Shown: positions 9,764 to 18,724, counted from the stretch's first letter. The stretch is DNA of 64,000 nt from Halorussus caseinilyticus (GCF_029338395.1 NZ_CP119810.1:124001-188000); one strand, 5' to 3'. A program made the numbers and translations. The notes: generated from the letters alone by a model not told the origin.

Positions 9764-9794
9764 GAACTCGACGCGCGAGTCGCGCGTCGAGTTC
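9764..9794. terminator. Perfect 15-bp inverted repeat after the E1 operon
   Basis: Two 15-base arms (GAACTCGACGCGCGA and its exact complement) are separated by one base. It begins 11 bases after the E1-beta stop codon and lies before the promoter of the next gene. There is no clear T-run. Terminator or insulator function is inferred from position. Confidence 0.55.
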
Positions 9795-9852
9795 GACGGG
9801 GGTCGGGAGAGATTGAAGTATGGGCGCGTCGTTACTCCGTCGGGGGATTCGA

Positions 9853-10902
9853 ATGCAGGCATTCGTCATGAACGGCATCGGCGAGACGGGGTTCGCCGAG
9901 AAGGACAGACCGGAACCGGGACCGAACGACGCGATTCTCGAACCGACGGTGGCGCTGATTTGCACCTCGGACGTTCACACGGTCCACGGCGCAATCGGTG
10001 AGCGAGAGAACCTGACGCTCGGCCACGAAGCGGTCGGCGTCGTGGACGAGGTGGGGTCACAAGTCGAGAACTTCGCCGAGGGCGACCGGGTGGCGGTCGG
10101 AGCCATCACGCCCGACTGGGGGTCCGCGGCGGCCCAAGACGGCCACCCCTCTCAGTCGGACGGTCCGCTCGGCGGGTGGAAGTTCGCCAACGAGAAAGAC
10201 GGCGTGTTCGCCGAGTACGTCCACGTCAACGACGCCGACGCGAATCTGGCCCGAATTCCCGAGGGCGTCACGGACGAAGAGGCGGCCTACGTCTGCGACA
10301 TGCTGAGTACCGGGTTCGCGGCGGCCGAGAACGCCGCGATTCCGATGGGCGGGACCGTAGCCGTCTTCGCGCAGGGACCGGTCGGCCTGATGGCGACGAG
10401 AGGCGCGGCCTTGCAGGGCGCGGGCCGAATCTTCGCCGTCGAGAGCGTCCCGGAGCGCCAAGAGCTGGCGCGAGAGTACGGCGCGGACGAGATAGTCGAT
10501 TTCGAGGAGGTAGACCCGGTAGAGGAGATTCTGGGTGCGACCGACGGCGCGGGCGTAGACGGCGCAATCGAGGCGCTCGGCCGGGAGGAGACGCTGGCCG
10601 ACTGCGTGGCGGTGACGAAACCCGGCGGCACGATTTCGAACGTCGGCTACTACGGCGAGGGCGAGACGGTGGGAATCCCGCGGGAGGCGTGGGGCGTCGG
10701 CATGGCCGAGAAGGACATCGTGACCGACCTCTGTCCCGGCGGCCGTCTGCGCCTCCGGCGACTCCTGCGTCTCATCGACGCCGAGCGAGTGGACCCGACG
10801 CCGATGACGACCCACGAGTTCGACTTCGAGGACATCGGCGAGGCCTTCGAGTTGATGGCGTCGAAAGAAGACGGCGTTATCAAACCGCTGGTGCGGTTCT
10901 GA
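9853..10902 (+). CDS. Zinc-dependent secondary-alcohol dehydrogenase (TBADH-like)
   Basis: The 349-residue protein matches the tetrameric secondary-alcohol dehydrogenases of Thermoanaerobacter along its length, with shared blocks such as CTSDVHTV, GAIGER, GHEAVG, AITPDWG and CPGGRLR. The single catalytic zinc would bind Cys37, His58 and Asp149; the four-cysteine structural-zinc loop is absent, as in that family. The ATG at 9853 gives the normal family length; an upstream ATG at 9820 adds residues without similarity. At the cofactor site the Gly-Ser-Arg that binds the NADP phosphate is replaced by Glu197-Ser198-Val199, which suggests NAD use. It likely interconverts secondary alcohols and ketones. 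Confidence 0.9.
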   Translation: MQAFVMNGIGETGFAEKDRPEPGPNDAILEPTVALICTSDVHTVHGAIGERENLTLGHEAVGVVDEVGSQVENFAEGDRVAVGAITPDWGSAAAQDGHPSQSDGPLGGWKFANEKDGVFAEYVHVNDADANLARIPEGVTDEEAAYVCDMLSTGFAAAENAAIPMGGTVAVFAQGPVGLMATRGAALQGAGRIFAVESVPERQELAREYGADEIVDFEEVDPVEEILGATDGAGVDGAIEALGREETLADCVAVTKPGGTISNVGYYGEGETVGIPREAWGVGMAEKDIVTDLCPGGRLRLRRLLRLIDAERVDPTPMTTHEFDFEDIGEAFELMASKEDGVIKPLVRF

Positions 10903-10946
10903 CCGGAGTCGCGGGGGTCGAACGAAATCGCGGGTGCTGACCGCGC

Positions 10947-11234
10947 TCAGTACTCCTCGGCGTCCAACTCTTCTAAGTGCTGTTCGAGTTCGGGATACTC
11001 GTCCAAGTCTACGAATCCGTACTCGCCGCCGCCGTAGAAACTCTCGGGGAGTTCGCGCTCGACCAGCATCGTCTCGGGGTCGGCATCGACGTGATTGACC
11101 TTGTTCAGCGGGACGACTCGGACCGTCTCGGTGCCGTCGAGACAGACGACGCTTCGCTCGCGCACGAGAACCGCGTCGAACTCGAGCGCGTCGTACTCGT
11201 CTACCGTGAACACCGTCGGGCGGGAAGGTGCCAT
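10947..11234 (-). CDS. Small acidic hypothetical protein
   Basis: This encodes 95 residues. It opens with strands FTVDEYDALEFDAVLVRERSV and VVPLNKVNHVDAD and ends in an acidic, tyrosine-rich tail (EYPELEQHLEELDAEEY). There is no signal peptide, membrane segment or cysteine pair. The composition is typical of haloarchaeal cytoplasmic proteins and codon use matches neighbours. I do not recognise a family. It converges on the alcohol dehydrogenase gene. Confidence 0.65.
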   Translation of the reverse strand: MAPSRPTVFTVDEYDALEFDAVLVRERSVVCLDGTETVRVVPLNKVNHVDADPETMLVERELPESFYGGGEYGFVDLDEYPELEQHLEELDAEEY

Positions 11235-11362
11235 ACTTCGTGAAGCGGCGAGGCGGTATTAAAATCCGATGAAGCGGACGGCCGTGTCGAGGAAAAGAGG
11301 TGTCGCGCTCGACTGACCGACCCGCCCAAAGCTACAAACCGCCGCCCGTGGTAACGCGGGGC

Positions 11363-11506
11363 ATGGCGAAGTGTCCGCACTGCGAGTCCGACATCACCGA
11401 GTGGGCCCAACGACTGGAGCAGGCAGACCGCGCGAGTACGCCGAAAGTCTGGACCTGTCCCGACTGCGATTCGGTTCTGGGCATCTCCGACTGGGGGTCG
11501 GAGTAG
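11363..11506 (+). CDS. Small zinc-ribbon protein (47 residues)
   Basis: The start ATG at 11363 gives a 47-residue protein made almost entirely of one zinc ribbon: CPHC near the N-terminus and CPDC about 30 residues later, with WAQRLEQADRASTPKVW between. Many such tiny zinc proteins occur in haloarchaea, where most are functionally uncharacterised. The frame is open upstream to 11300, but that part lacks similarity to a protein. A strong hairpin follows the stop codon. Confidence 0.75.
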   Translation: MAKCPHCESDITEWAQRLEQADRASTPKVWTCPDCDSVLGISDWGSE

Positions 11507-11520
11507 CGCGGCGCGAGCGG

Positions 11521-11554
11521 TCGTTTGCGTTTCCGTAAACGGAAACGCGAACGA
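11521..11554 (+). terminator. 16-bp hairpin after the zinc-ribbon gene
   Basis: The arms TCGTTTGCGTTTCCGT and ACGGAAACGCGAACGA pair over 16 positions with one T-G mismatch and a two-base loop (AA). It starts 14 bases after the stop codon. Terminator function is inferred from position. Confidence 0.6.
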
Positions 11555-11607
11555 GACTCCCGACGCGTTCGGCCACTTACTTGTCGGTCCGCACCATCGG
11601 CCGGGAC

Positions 11608-11826
11608 ATGGCCGACGTACCGTGGCAGGTCGTCCGAATCGTCGGGACGGTACTGCTTCTGGGACCGCCCGTCGCGTTCTACGTCTACCGGGACCGCAAG
11701 CGGCGCGACGAGTCCAGACCGCTCGCGTGGGCGCTCGGACTCGGCGTCCTCGGCATCGCGGGACTGTTCCTGTACCTCCACCTGCGCGGGGACTTCACCG
11801 GACCGGAGCGCGGTGACACTGATTAA
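11608..11826 (+). CDS. Small two-helix membrane protein
   Basis: Starting at the ATG at 11608 the product is 72 residues with two predicted membrane helices: VVRIVGTVLLLGPPVAFYVY and LAWALGLGVLGIAGLFLYLH, joined by a strongly basic loop RDRKRRDESRP. This places the loop on the cytoplasmic side with both ends outside. No family is recognised. An AT-rich stretch separates it from the convergent alcohol dehydrogenase gene. Confidence 0.65.
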   Translation: MADVPWQVVRIVGTVLLLGPPVAFYVYRDRKRRDESRPLAWALGLGVLGIAGLFLYLHLRGDFTGPERGDTD

Positions 11827-11919
11827 TATTGTAGAAAGAAATAATATCATTTGTTAAATATACCTATATAATTCTGAAGCAGGTCGGAAGATGTCCGGTC
11901 GCCGACCGTTCCGCTCGAC

Positions 11920-12999
11920 TCAGAACTCCGTGACGACTTCGATGCCGACCGTGCCGAAGTCGCTCATCGCGGCGAGTCGGTCGGGCACGTCCGCGAGCGA
12001 AACCTCGTTCGTCACCAGCGCGGCGGGTGAAACCGTCCCGCGGTCCATCATCCGGAGGAGTTCGCCGTAGCGGGTCGGCGGCATGCCGCGGGACCCGAGG
12101 AAGGTGAGTTCGCGCATCGTCATCGCGTCGGTCGGGAGCGAGACTTCGCCGCGCTCTGCGTCGGTGGTCAGACCGAGTTGGAGGTGTTGGCCGCGCTTGC
12201 GGAGGCACGCGACGGAGTTCCGACAGGTCTCGGCGACGCCGAGGGCGTCCACCGAGACGTGCGCGCCGTCGGAGACGCCCGCGCCGTCGCCGACAGCACC
12301 GCGAATCCTCGCTGGCACGTCCTCGACTCCCCCGGCGTTCACCGTCTCGTCCGCGCCCAACTCGCGGGCCTTCGCCAGTTTCTCGTCGGCCAAATCGACC
12401 GCGACTACGTTCGCGCCGAGGGCGTCCGCGACGTGGACCGCCGAGAGACCCACCCCGCCGCACCCGTGAACCGCCACCCAGTCGCCGGGCGAAAGGTCCG
12501 CGCGGTGGGCCAGTCCGTGGTACGCCGTGGCGAACCGACACCCGAGACCGGCCATCTCGACGGGCGAGACGTTCTCGGGCAACTCGACGGCGTTGTAGTC
12601 GGCGTAGGGAACGTGGACCCGTTCGGCGAACGCGCCGGGCGCGGCGGACTCGAACCCGAGCGCCAGACCGTCCGAACAGACGTTTCCGTGCCCGTTCCGG
12701 CAGTACTCGCAGTCGCCGCGCCCGAGGTTGAACGGGACCGCGATGCGGTCGCCCTCCCCGAGTCGCTCGACCGACTCGCCGACGGCGACGACGGTGCCCG
12801 CGGGTTCGTGGCCGAGAATCTGGCCCTGCGGAACCCTGTCGTCGGCCCACTCGCCGTGACCCTGCCACGCGTGCCAGTCGCTCCGGCAGATGCCGCAGGC
12901 CTCGGTCGCTATCACGACGCCGTGGTCGTCGGGTTCGGGGTCGGGTACCTGCCGGATTTCGAGGGGGTCGCCGTACTCGCGCAGAACAGCGGCTTTCAT
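11920..12999 (-). CDS. Zinc-dependent medium-chain alcohol dehydrogenase
   Basis: The 359-residue protein is a medium-chain dehydrogenase with the catalytic-zinc motif CGICRSDWHAWQGH, GHEPAGTV and a Rossmann nucleotide site at VHGCGGVGLSAVHVA. The structural-zinc loop reads RGDCEYCRNGHGNVC, so one of the usual four cysteines is replaced by arginine. The acidic residue ending the second strand (VVAVDLADEKL) indicates NAD. The start at 12999 (MKAAVLREYG) fits the family; upstream ORF extension is spurious. Substrate is not evident. Confidence 0.9.
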   Translation of the reverse strand: MKAAVLREYGDPLEIRQVPDPEPDDHGVVIATEACGICRSDWHAWQGHGEWADDRVPQGQILGHEPAGTVVAVGESVERLGEGDRIAVPFNLGRGDCEYCRNGHGNVCSDGLALGFESAAPGAFAERVHVPYADYNAVELPENVSPVEMAGLGCRFATAYHGLAHRADLSPGDWVAVHGCGGVGLSAVHVADALGANVVAVDLADEKLAKARELGADETVNAGGVEDVPARIRGAVGDGAGVSDGAHVSVDALGVAETCRNSVACLRKRGQHLQLGLTTDAERGEVSLPTDAMTMRELTFLGSRGMPPTRYGELLRMMDRGTVSPAALVTNEVSLADVPDRLAAMSDFGTVGIEVVTEF

Positions 13000-13294
13000 G
13001 CGGGAGGGATTCGTCGGCAGGCGGTTAAATCGGTGGGTCCCGGCTAGGCGTCTCCGGTGTTGGTGTCGTCTCTGTCGTCGCGGAAGTCGGTGGTTTCGAA
13101 GCAACTGCCCGCTCGTTTCGATTCAGCACCGCGACTGCCGGAATCACTGGAGAGAACGCCCAGAAAGCCCCCGCCCGCTCGCGGTCGCTGGCCGACATAT
13201 CCTCGACTCACCTTCGGTTCGTCTCGGATAGGGGTCGGCCAGACGACCACGGGCCTGCGGCCCGCGACCGGGCGGCCCCTTTATCCCACCCTAT

Positions 13295-13381
13295 CGGTTG
13301 GTCCATCGAGCGCACCCCGCGGTTGGTCGGCCGAGCGCCTCCCGGTGGTTCGTTTCGCCGAGCGCACCCCCGCGGTTGGTC
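13295..13381 (+). repeat. Short dispersed repeat, GAGCGCACCC...GGTTGGTC units
   Basis: Two good units occupy 13308-13328 and 13360-13381, each with GAGCGCACCC, three or four C/G bases, then GGTTGGTC. Two degenerate units (13295-13302 and 13333-13350) complete an array of about 52-base spacing. The same unit is found twice on the other strand at 22362-22406. Both sites lie directly beside a long perfect hairpin. The rest of the 13000-13470 gap holds no credible gene. Confidence 0.6.
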
Positions 13382-13415
13382 GGCCGTCGCCCGCGACTCG
13401 TCGCGGGCGACGGCC
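13382..13415. repeat. Perfect 15-bp hairpin, loop of 4
   Basis: The arms GGCCGTCGCCCGCGA and TCGCGGGCGACGGCC are exact complements around the loop CTCG. It lies between divergent genes, so it is not an obvious terminator; it directly abuts the short-repeat array. Confidence 0.65.
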
Positions 13416-13470
13416 ACCTCGCTCGCGCGTCGGGGATACATTTAGGTCGTTTCTATCCGAATTCCGATAC

Positions 13471-13570
13471 GATGACTCTTCGAGATTCGTGTGACAGTGC
13501 GAGCGTCGAGGCGGAAGCACGGCCGAGCGAGGGTGCGGCGAGTGGCGAGCATCGGGGGGCAGACCGGTGA
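13471..13570 (+). CDS. Possible 32-codon leader ORF before the epimerase gene
   Basis: An ATG at 13471 opens a 32-residue frame (begins MTLRDSCDSASVEAEAR) whose TGA overlaps the GTG start of the next gene (GTGA). A TATA-like TTTAGG at 13441-13446 puts the expected transcription start about at this ATG, as for a leaderless haloarchaeal message. It could therefore be the first translated ORF of the transcript and couple translation of the epimerase. Conservation is unknown. Confidence 0.35.
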
Positions 13571-14637
13571 GCGAAATCGTAGCCGCGTCGGTCCGACCGC
13601 TGAACCTCCCGCTGGAGGGACCCATCGAGACCGCTCTCGGCACCAAGCGCGAGGCGACCAACCTCCTCGTGACGGTCGAAACCGCGTCGGGGACGACTGG
13701 CTACGGCGAGGGGTCGCCCATCCCGATGGTGACCGGCGAGACGCAGGCCGCGGCAATCGAGACCGCACGGGCCGCGACCGAGGTACTCGAAGGCCGTGAC
13801 GTGCGCGACTACCGGGCGCTCGTCGGCGACGTTCGCTCGGCGTTCCCCGGCATGGTCTCGGCGCTGTTCGCGGTCGAGACCGCGATTCTCGACGCCTACT
13901 GCCGCGAGCGCGGAATTGCGCTCGCGGAACTGTTCGGCGGAAGCCCCGAACCGGTCGAGACCGACCAGACGATACCCATCGAGGAACCCGCGACGGCGGC
14001 CGGGAAAGCGACCGCCGCGGTGGAAGCGGGCTTCGACCACCTGAAACTCAAGACCGGAGGCGACGTGGGCGACGACGTAGAGCGAGTCGCGGCCGTCGCC
14101 GAAGCGGTCCCCGACGCCGCGCTGAAGGTGGACGCCAATCAGGGCTGGACGCCGAAAGAGACCGTCCGCTTCGCGGACCGGGTGGCCGACCGCGGCGTCG
14201 AACTCGAACTCATCGAGCAACCCGTGCCCGCCGACGACGTGACCGGTCTCGCCCAGACCCGAGAACTGGTCGGCGTGCCCATCGCCGCCGACGAAGCGGT
14301 GTTCACCCCGGCGGACGCGGTGCGAGTCGTCCGCGAGGAGGCCGCCGACGTACTCAACGCGAAACTCGGCAAGTCCGGGCCGCTGGCGGTCGGCGACATC
14401 GCCGCCATCGCGCGGGGCGCGGACCTCGACCTGATGGTCGGGTGCATGCTGGAGAGCGCAGTCGGCATCCACACCAGCGCCCACGTCGTCGCCGGGACGG
14501 GCGCGTTCTCCTACGTGGACCTCGACGGAAACCGCTTCCTCGCGGAGGGCATTGTCGAAGACAGCGGCCCCGTCCACGACATCGCCGGGCCGGGCCACGG
14601 CGTGACGCCCGACGAGCAAGCCGCCGAACAGAACTAA
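13567..14637 (+). CDS. Dipeptide epimerase of the enolase superfamily (L-Ala-D/L-Glu epimerase-like)
   Basis: The 356-residue protein is of the muconate-lactonizing subgroup of the enolase superfamily. Lys160-x-Lys162 (HLKLKTGG) and Lys266 (NAKLGKSG) are the two base/acid lysines; Asp189, Glu217 and Asp242 bind magnesium. A C-terminal Asp318-x-Asp320 (YVDLDG) and GCMLES match dipeptide epimerases, where the DxD motif binds the dipeptide amino group. It therefore probably epimerises an L,L or L,D dipeptide; the exact substrate is not predictable. It starts at GTG 13567, overlapping the leader ORF. The aldo/keto reductase gene follows after 24 bases and is likely co-transcribed. Confidence 0.88.
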   Translation: MSEIVAASVRPLNLPLEGPIETALGTKREATNLLVTVETASGTTGYGEGSPIPMVTGETQAAAIETARAATEVLEGRDVRDYRALVGDVRSAFPGMVSALFAVETAILDAYCRERGIALAELFGGSPEPVETDQTIPIEEPATAAGKATAAVEAGFDHLKLKTGGDVGDDVERVAAVAEAVPDAALKVDANQGWTPKETVRFADRVADRGVELELIEQPVPADDVTGLAQTRELVGVPIAADEAVFTPADAVRVVREEAADVLNAKLGKSGPLAVGDIAAIARGADLDLMVGCMLESAVGIHTSAHVVAGTGAFSYVDLDGNRFLAEGIVEDSGPVHDIAGPGHGVTPDEQAAEQN

Positions 14638-14661
14638 GGTCGAAGACGGAGTGTAACCGGC

Positions 14662-15621
14662 ATGGAGTACGTCCGACTCGGTTCGACCGGGACGAAGGTA
14701 TCGGAACTCTGCTTCGGCACGTGGCGGTTCGGCAAGGAGACCGACGGCACCGTCGAAACCGACCGCTCGACGGCCCACGACCTGCTCGACACCGCCTACG
14801 ACCGCGGCGTCAACTTCATCGACACCGCGAACGTCTACGGCGACCCGAACGGCACCGCCGAGGAGTGGATAGGCGACTGGTTGGCCGACTACGACCGCGA
14901 GGACTTCGTGCTGGCCTCGAAGGTCTACTTCGGGTTCGACGACGGTCCCAACGACCGGGGTCTCTCGCGCAAGCACATTCGGAACCAGATAGACGGCACC
15001 CTCGAACGCCTCGGCACCGACTACCTCGACGTGTACTACGTCCACCGGTGGGACGACGAGACCACAATCGAGGAGACCCTGACGACGCTGAACGCCCTCG
15101 TGCGCGAGGGGAAGGTCAACTACCTCGGCGCGAGTTCGATGGCGGCGTGGCAACTGACTAAGGCACTCTGGACCAGCGACGTGGAGGGTCTCGAACGCTT
15201 CGAGATTACGCAACCCCGATTCAACGCCGCGTATCGAGACCCGGTGGAGGACTACCTCGACCTCTGCGCCGACCAGAATCTCGCGGTGTGCCCGTACTCA
15301 CCGCTGGAGGGCGGCTTTCTGACCGGGAAGTACGGCCGCGAAGGCGACGGTCCCGAGGGGTCGCGCGGCGACCTCTACGAGTGGGAGAACCGATTCGGCG
15401 AGCGCCAGTGGGACGTGCTGGACGAGATTCGGAAAGTCGCCGACGAGGTGGACGCGACCCCCGCGAAGGTGTCGCTCCGGTGGTTGGCCGACCAGCACGA
15501 GTTCCGGTGCATCCCCATCGTCGGCGCGCGAACGACCGACCAACTGGAGGAGAACTTGGGCGCGAGCGAGGTGTCGCTGTCGGACGACCAGTTCGACCGG
15601 ATTCGAGGCGCGTACGAGTAG
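14662..15621 (+). CDS. Aldo/keto reductase
   Basis: The 319-residue protein is a TIM-barrel NAD(P)H oxidoreductase. The catalytic tetrad is visible as Asp54 (NFIDTANVYG), Tyr59, Lys87 (LASKVYFG) and His128 (YYVHRWDD). The C-terminal part (CIPIVGARTTDQLEENLGA) is the cofactor-phosphate region. It resembles the Kv-beta/YghZ-like group, which reduces aldehydes. The gene lies 24 bases after the dipeptide epimerase in the same direction. Confidence 0.92.
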   Translation: MEYVRLGSTGTKVSELCFGTWRFGKETDGTVETDRSTAHDLLDTAYDRGVNFIDTANVYGDPNGTAEEWIGDWLADYDREDFVLASKVYFGFDDGPNDRGLSRKHIRNQIDGTLERLGTDYLDVYYVHRWDDETTIEETLTTLNALVREGKVNYLGASSMAAWQLTKALWTSDVEGLERFEITQPRFNAAYRDPVEDYLDLCADQNLAVCPYSPLEGGFLTGKYGREGDGPEGSRGDLYEWENRFGERQWDVLDEIRKVADEVDATPAKVSLRWLADQHEFRCIPIVGARTTDQLEENLGASEVSLSDDQFDRIRGAYE

Positions 15622-15695
15622 CGGCGTCGAAACCGTCGGCCTCGCCCGGTTCCAACAAAGCTGGAGTTTTGTATCCGCCCCGAAAAGGTAGCGGC

Positions 15696-16925
15696 GTGAC
15701 CGACGATTCGTCGCCGACTGGTTCGTCTCGCCGCAGAACCATCGGTCTCGTCGCCGGACTGTTCGCGCTCTCGGCGGCGGCCGGAGCCTACGAAATCGCT
15801 CCGGCGAGCGTCCTGCCGCTGGTTCGGGAGTCGCTCGGCGTCGGACCGACCGCGGCCGGATGGCTGGTGAGCGTGATGTACCTCACCGCCGTCGTCGCCA
15901 GCGTCCCGGTCGGGGTCGCGCTCGACCGCGTGCGCGTCCGGCGCGCGGTCGCAGTCGCAGCGCTCGCGCTCTTGGTCGCGGGCGCGTGGGGGTGGTTCGC
16001 CGCAGTCACGGGGGCCTACTGGTGGCTGTTCGCCTCGCGGATTCTGGGCGGGTTCTCCTACGTCGTAGTGTGGAACGCGGGCGCGAATCTGGTCGGGCAG
16101 GCGGTCGAACCCGACGTGCGCGCGACCGCAGTCGGAATCTTCACCGCGAGCGCGCCGGTCGGGTTCGCGCTCGGACAGTTCGGCAGTCCGCTGGTCGCCG
16201 AGGCGTTCGGTTGGCCCGCCACGCTCCCCGTCTTCGCCGCCATCGCCGTGGTCGGCGTCGGCGTGTTCTTGCTCTCGACTCGGGGGCGGAGCCTCGCGGT
16301 CGAGACCGACGCGCCCGACCGCGGACAGGTCCGGAACCTGTTCGCCAACCGCGCGGCGTGGACGCTGTACGCGCTGTGCTTTCTAGCGTTCTCGCTCTAT
16401 CTCTTCCTCAACAGTTGGCTCCCGAGTTTCCTGACCGACCGCCTCGGCGTCTCGCTCGCGCTCGGCGGTCTGTTGACCGCGCTGTTCCCCGCGGTCGGAG
16501 TCGTCTCGCGGACCAGCGGCGGGGTCGTCTCGGACCGACTGTTCGGCGGCGAGCGCCGCCCGGTCGTCCTGTTGGCGTTCGTCGCGTCCGCGCCCGCAGT
16601 AGTCGGATTCACCGTCGTCTCGGGGGTCGGCGCGGCAATCGCGCTTCTGGTGGTCTCGGGGTTCGCGGTCCAACTCGGCATCGGCCTGCTCTACACCTAC
16701 GTCGCGGAAGTCGTCGCGCCCGCGGTCCGAACCACGGCCATCTCGATGCTGACCAGCGTCGGCCTGTTCGGGGCGTTCGCCGCGCCCATCGCTGGCGGGG
16801 CCATCATCGACCGGGCGGGGTACCGTCCGGCCTTCTTGCTCGCGGGCGTGGTCGCAGTGGCCGGGGTCGTGCTGGCGTGGTACGCGCCCGAGGCGGACCG
16901 ACGAACGCCGGACGCCGACCGGTGA
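15696..16925 (+). CDS. MFS transporter, 12 membrane helices
   Basis: The 409-residue protein begins at GTG 15696 ([14 protein letters not shown]) and has about twelve hydrophobic segments. The MFS loop motif appears as [13 protein letters not shown] between helices 2 and 3. No substrate-specific motif is recognised; the CynX/sugar-efflux type of MFS is plausible. An alternative in-frame start further upstream would translate the end of the previous gene in another frame and is rejected. Confidence 0.88.
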   Translation: MTDDSSPTGSSRRRTIGLVAGLFALSAAAGAYEIAPASVLPLVRESLGVGPTAAGWLVSVMYLTAVVASVPVGVALDRVRVRRAVAVAALALLVAGAWGWFAAVTGAYWWLFASRILGGFSYVVVWNAGANLVGQAVEPDVRATAVGIFTASAPVGFALGQFGSPLVAEAFGWPATLPVFAAIAVVGVGVFLLSTRGRSLAVETDAPDRGQVRNLFANRAAWTLYALCFLAFSLYLFLNSWLPSFLTDRLGVSLALGGLLTALFPAVGVVSRTSGGVVSDRLFGGERRPVVLLAFVASAPAVVGFTVVSGVGAAIALLVVSGFAVQLGIGLLYTYVAEVVAPAVRTTAISMLTSVGLFGAFAAPIAGGAIIDRAGYRPAFLLAGVVAVAGVVLAWYAPEADRRTPDADR

Positions 16926-17011
16926 TTCGTCGGGGGGTGGCCGGGGGAGAAGCGTCGGTAGGTATTTTGCCTCTGGACGACGAGTATCAGAGTTGCACGG
17001 TGGGGGAAACT

Positions 17012-18277
17012 ATGGCAGACAAACCACATCAAAATTTGGCCATCATCGGCCACGTAGACCACGGAAAATCGACGCTTGTCGGGCGACTCCTCTTCGAGAC
17101 GGGGAGCGTCCCGGAACACGTCATCGAACAGCACAAGGAAGAGGCCGAGGAGAAGGGGAAAGGCGGGTTCGAGTTCGCCTACGTGATGGACAACCTCGCC
17201 GAGGAACGCGAGCGAGGGGTCACCATCGACATCGCCCATCAGGAGTTCGATACCGACGAGTACTACTTCACAATCGTGGACACGCCGGGCCACCGCGACT
17301 TCGTGAAGAACATGATTACGGGGGCGAGTCAGGCCGACAACGCGGTCCTCGTCGTCGGCGCGGACGACGGCGTGGCACCACAGACCCAAGAACACGTCTT
17401 CCTCGCGCGGACGCTCGGCATCAACGAACTCATCGTGGCCGTCAACAAGATGGACGCGGTGGACTACGACGAGAACCGTTACAAGGAGGTCGTCGCCGAG
17501 GTCAAAGACCTGCTGAATCAGGTCCAGTTCGACACCGAGAACGCGAGTTTCATCCCCATCTCGGCGCTGGAGGGCGACAACGTAGTCGAGCGAAGCGACG
17601 AGATGCCGTGGTACGACGGCCGACTCGTGTTGGAGGCGCTCAACGACCTCGAAGAACCCGAGCCATCGACCGACGCGCCGCTCAGACTCCCGATTCAGGA
17701 CGTGTACACGATTTCGGGCATCGGCACCGTCCCGGTCGGACGGGTCGAGACGGGCGTGTTGAACACGGGCGACACCGTGTCGTTCCAACCCAGCGACGTG
17801 GGCGGCGAGGTCAAGACCATCGAGATGCACCACGAGGAAGTCCCGCAGGCCGGACCCGGCGACAACGTGGGGTTCAACGTCCGCGGGGTCGGCAAGGACG
17901 ACATCCACCGGGGGGACGTGTGCGGACCCGCCGACGACCCGCCGAGCGTCGCCGAGACGTTCACGGCCCAAATCGTCGTGATGCAACATCCCTCGGTCAT
18001 CACCTCGGGGTACACGCCGGTCTTCCACGCCCACACCGCGCAGGTGGCCTGCACGCTGGAGTCCATCGACCAGAAGATAGACCCCTCGTCGGGACAGGTC
18101 GAGGAGGAGAACCCGGACTTCATCCAGTCGGGCGACGCCGCGGTCATCACGGTCAGGCCCCAGAAACCGCTGTCCATCGAGTCGTCGTCGGAGATTCCGG
18201 AACTCGGTAGCTTCGCCATCCGGGACATGGGCCAGACCATCGCGGCGGGTCGCGTGCTAGAAGTCAACGAGCGGTAA
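17012..18277 (+). CDS. tuf: Translation elongation factor 1-alpha, possible second copy
   Basis: The 421-residue protein is a full archaeal EF-1alpha (aEF-Tu), the GTPase that delivers aminoacyl-tRNA to the ribosome. The P-loop GHVDHGKS is at 13-20, NKMD at 145-148, and domains 2 and 3 are complete ([35 protein letters not shown]). The G3 box is DTPGH (90-94) instead of the near-universal DCPGH, and the usual downstream ribosomal protein S10 gene is missing. Both points suggest a paralogue outside the canonical str-type operon. Its length and otherwise complete motifs argue that it is functional. A small acidic gene follows. Confidence 0.95.
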   Translation: MADKPHQNLAIIGHVDHGKSTLVGRLLFETGSVPEHVIEQHKEEAEEKGKGGFEFAYVMDNLAEERERGVTIDIAHQEFDTDEYYFTIVDTPGHRDFVKNMITGASQADNAVLVVGADDGVAPQTQEHVFLARTLGINELIVAVNKMDAVDYDENRYKEVVAEVKDLLNQVQFDTENASFIPISALEGDNVVERSDEMPWYDGRLVLEALNDLEEPEPSTDAPLRLPIQDVYTISGIGTVPVGRVETGVLNTGDTVSFQPSDVGGEVKTIEMHHEEVPQAGPGDNVGFNVRGVGKDDIHRGDVCGPADDPPSVAETFTAQIVVMQHPSVITSGYTPVFHAHTAQVACTLESIDQKIDPSSGQVEEENPDFIQSGDAAVITVRPQKPLSIESSSEIPELGSFAIRDMGQTIAAGRVLEVNER

Positions 18278-18281
18278 GACA

Positions 18282-18298
18282 CCGAGGACCGCCCTCGG
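18282..18298 (+). terminator. Short hairpin after the EF-1alpha gene
   Basis: A six-base stem (CCGAGG/CCTCGG) with a five-base loop starts five bases after the stop codon. It is short and has no T-run, so terminator function is uncertain. Confidence 0.3.
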
Positions 18299-18342
18299 CC
18301 GACACCGGATGATTTTACTATGCAGAGCGCATTGTCTCACAT

Positions 18343-18528
18343 ATGGGTTTTGGTAGCTACGACGAGTCCGAGCAACAGGACCAAGACAACGATTTCGACG
18401 AGGACGACGGGGTAAGCGTCCACGAGAACACCCACGAGGGCAAAGTCTCGTTCGACTCCGACGCCTCGCAGGACGAACTTCTCGACCAACTGAACGAAAT
18501 CAAAGGCAACGACGAAGACGAAGAGTAA
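18343..18528 (+). CDS. Small very acidic conserved haloarchaeal protein
   Basis: The 61-residue product begins MGFGSYDESEQQDQ and is dominated by Asp and Glu, ending in GNDEDEE. It resembles a small haloarchaeal family of unknown function (I believe DUF5786, from memory). A TATA-like TTTTACTA at 18312-18319 lies about 27 bases before the ATG, indicating a leaderless message of its own. There is no membrane segment or cysteine. Confidence 0.75.
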   Translation: MGFGSYDESEQQDQDNDFDEDDGVSVHENTHEGKVSFDSDASQDELLDQLNEIKGNDEDEE

Positions 18529-18724
18529 CGGCGCTCTTTCTCCGGTCTGTGTTCGCCGCGATTTTCCCGCGTCCGGCGCTCGTCGGTAGCGAATTCTACC
18601 GACCCGCGGTTTCGAGGCTTCGGAAACCTCGTTCATTCCTTAGGTAATATTCATCTATCTTTCGACCATATATTTATTTCTTTGGCGTGGCTATCGTTGT
18701 TCGGTCGTCTCCGGACTCCGGCGT

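Noticed and set aside
15860-17011. In-frame N-terminal extension of EF-1alpha through the MFS gene
   Set aside because: EF-1alpha has the exact family start at 17012; the extension is the MFS gene read in a wrong frame.
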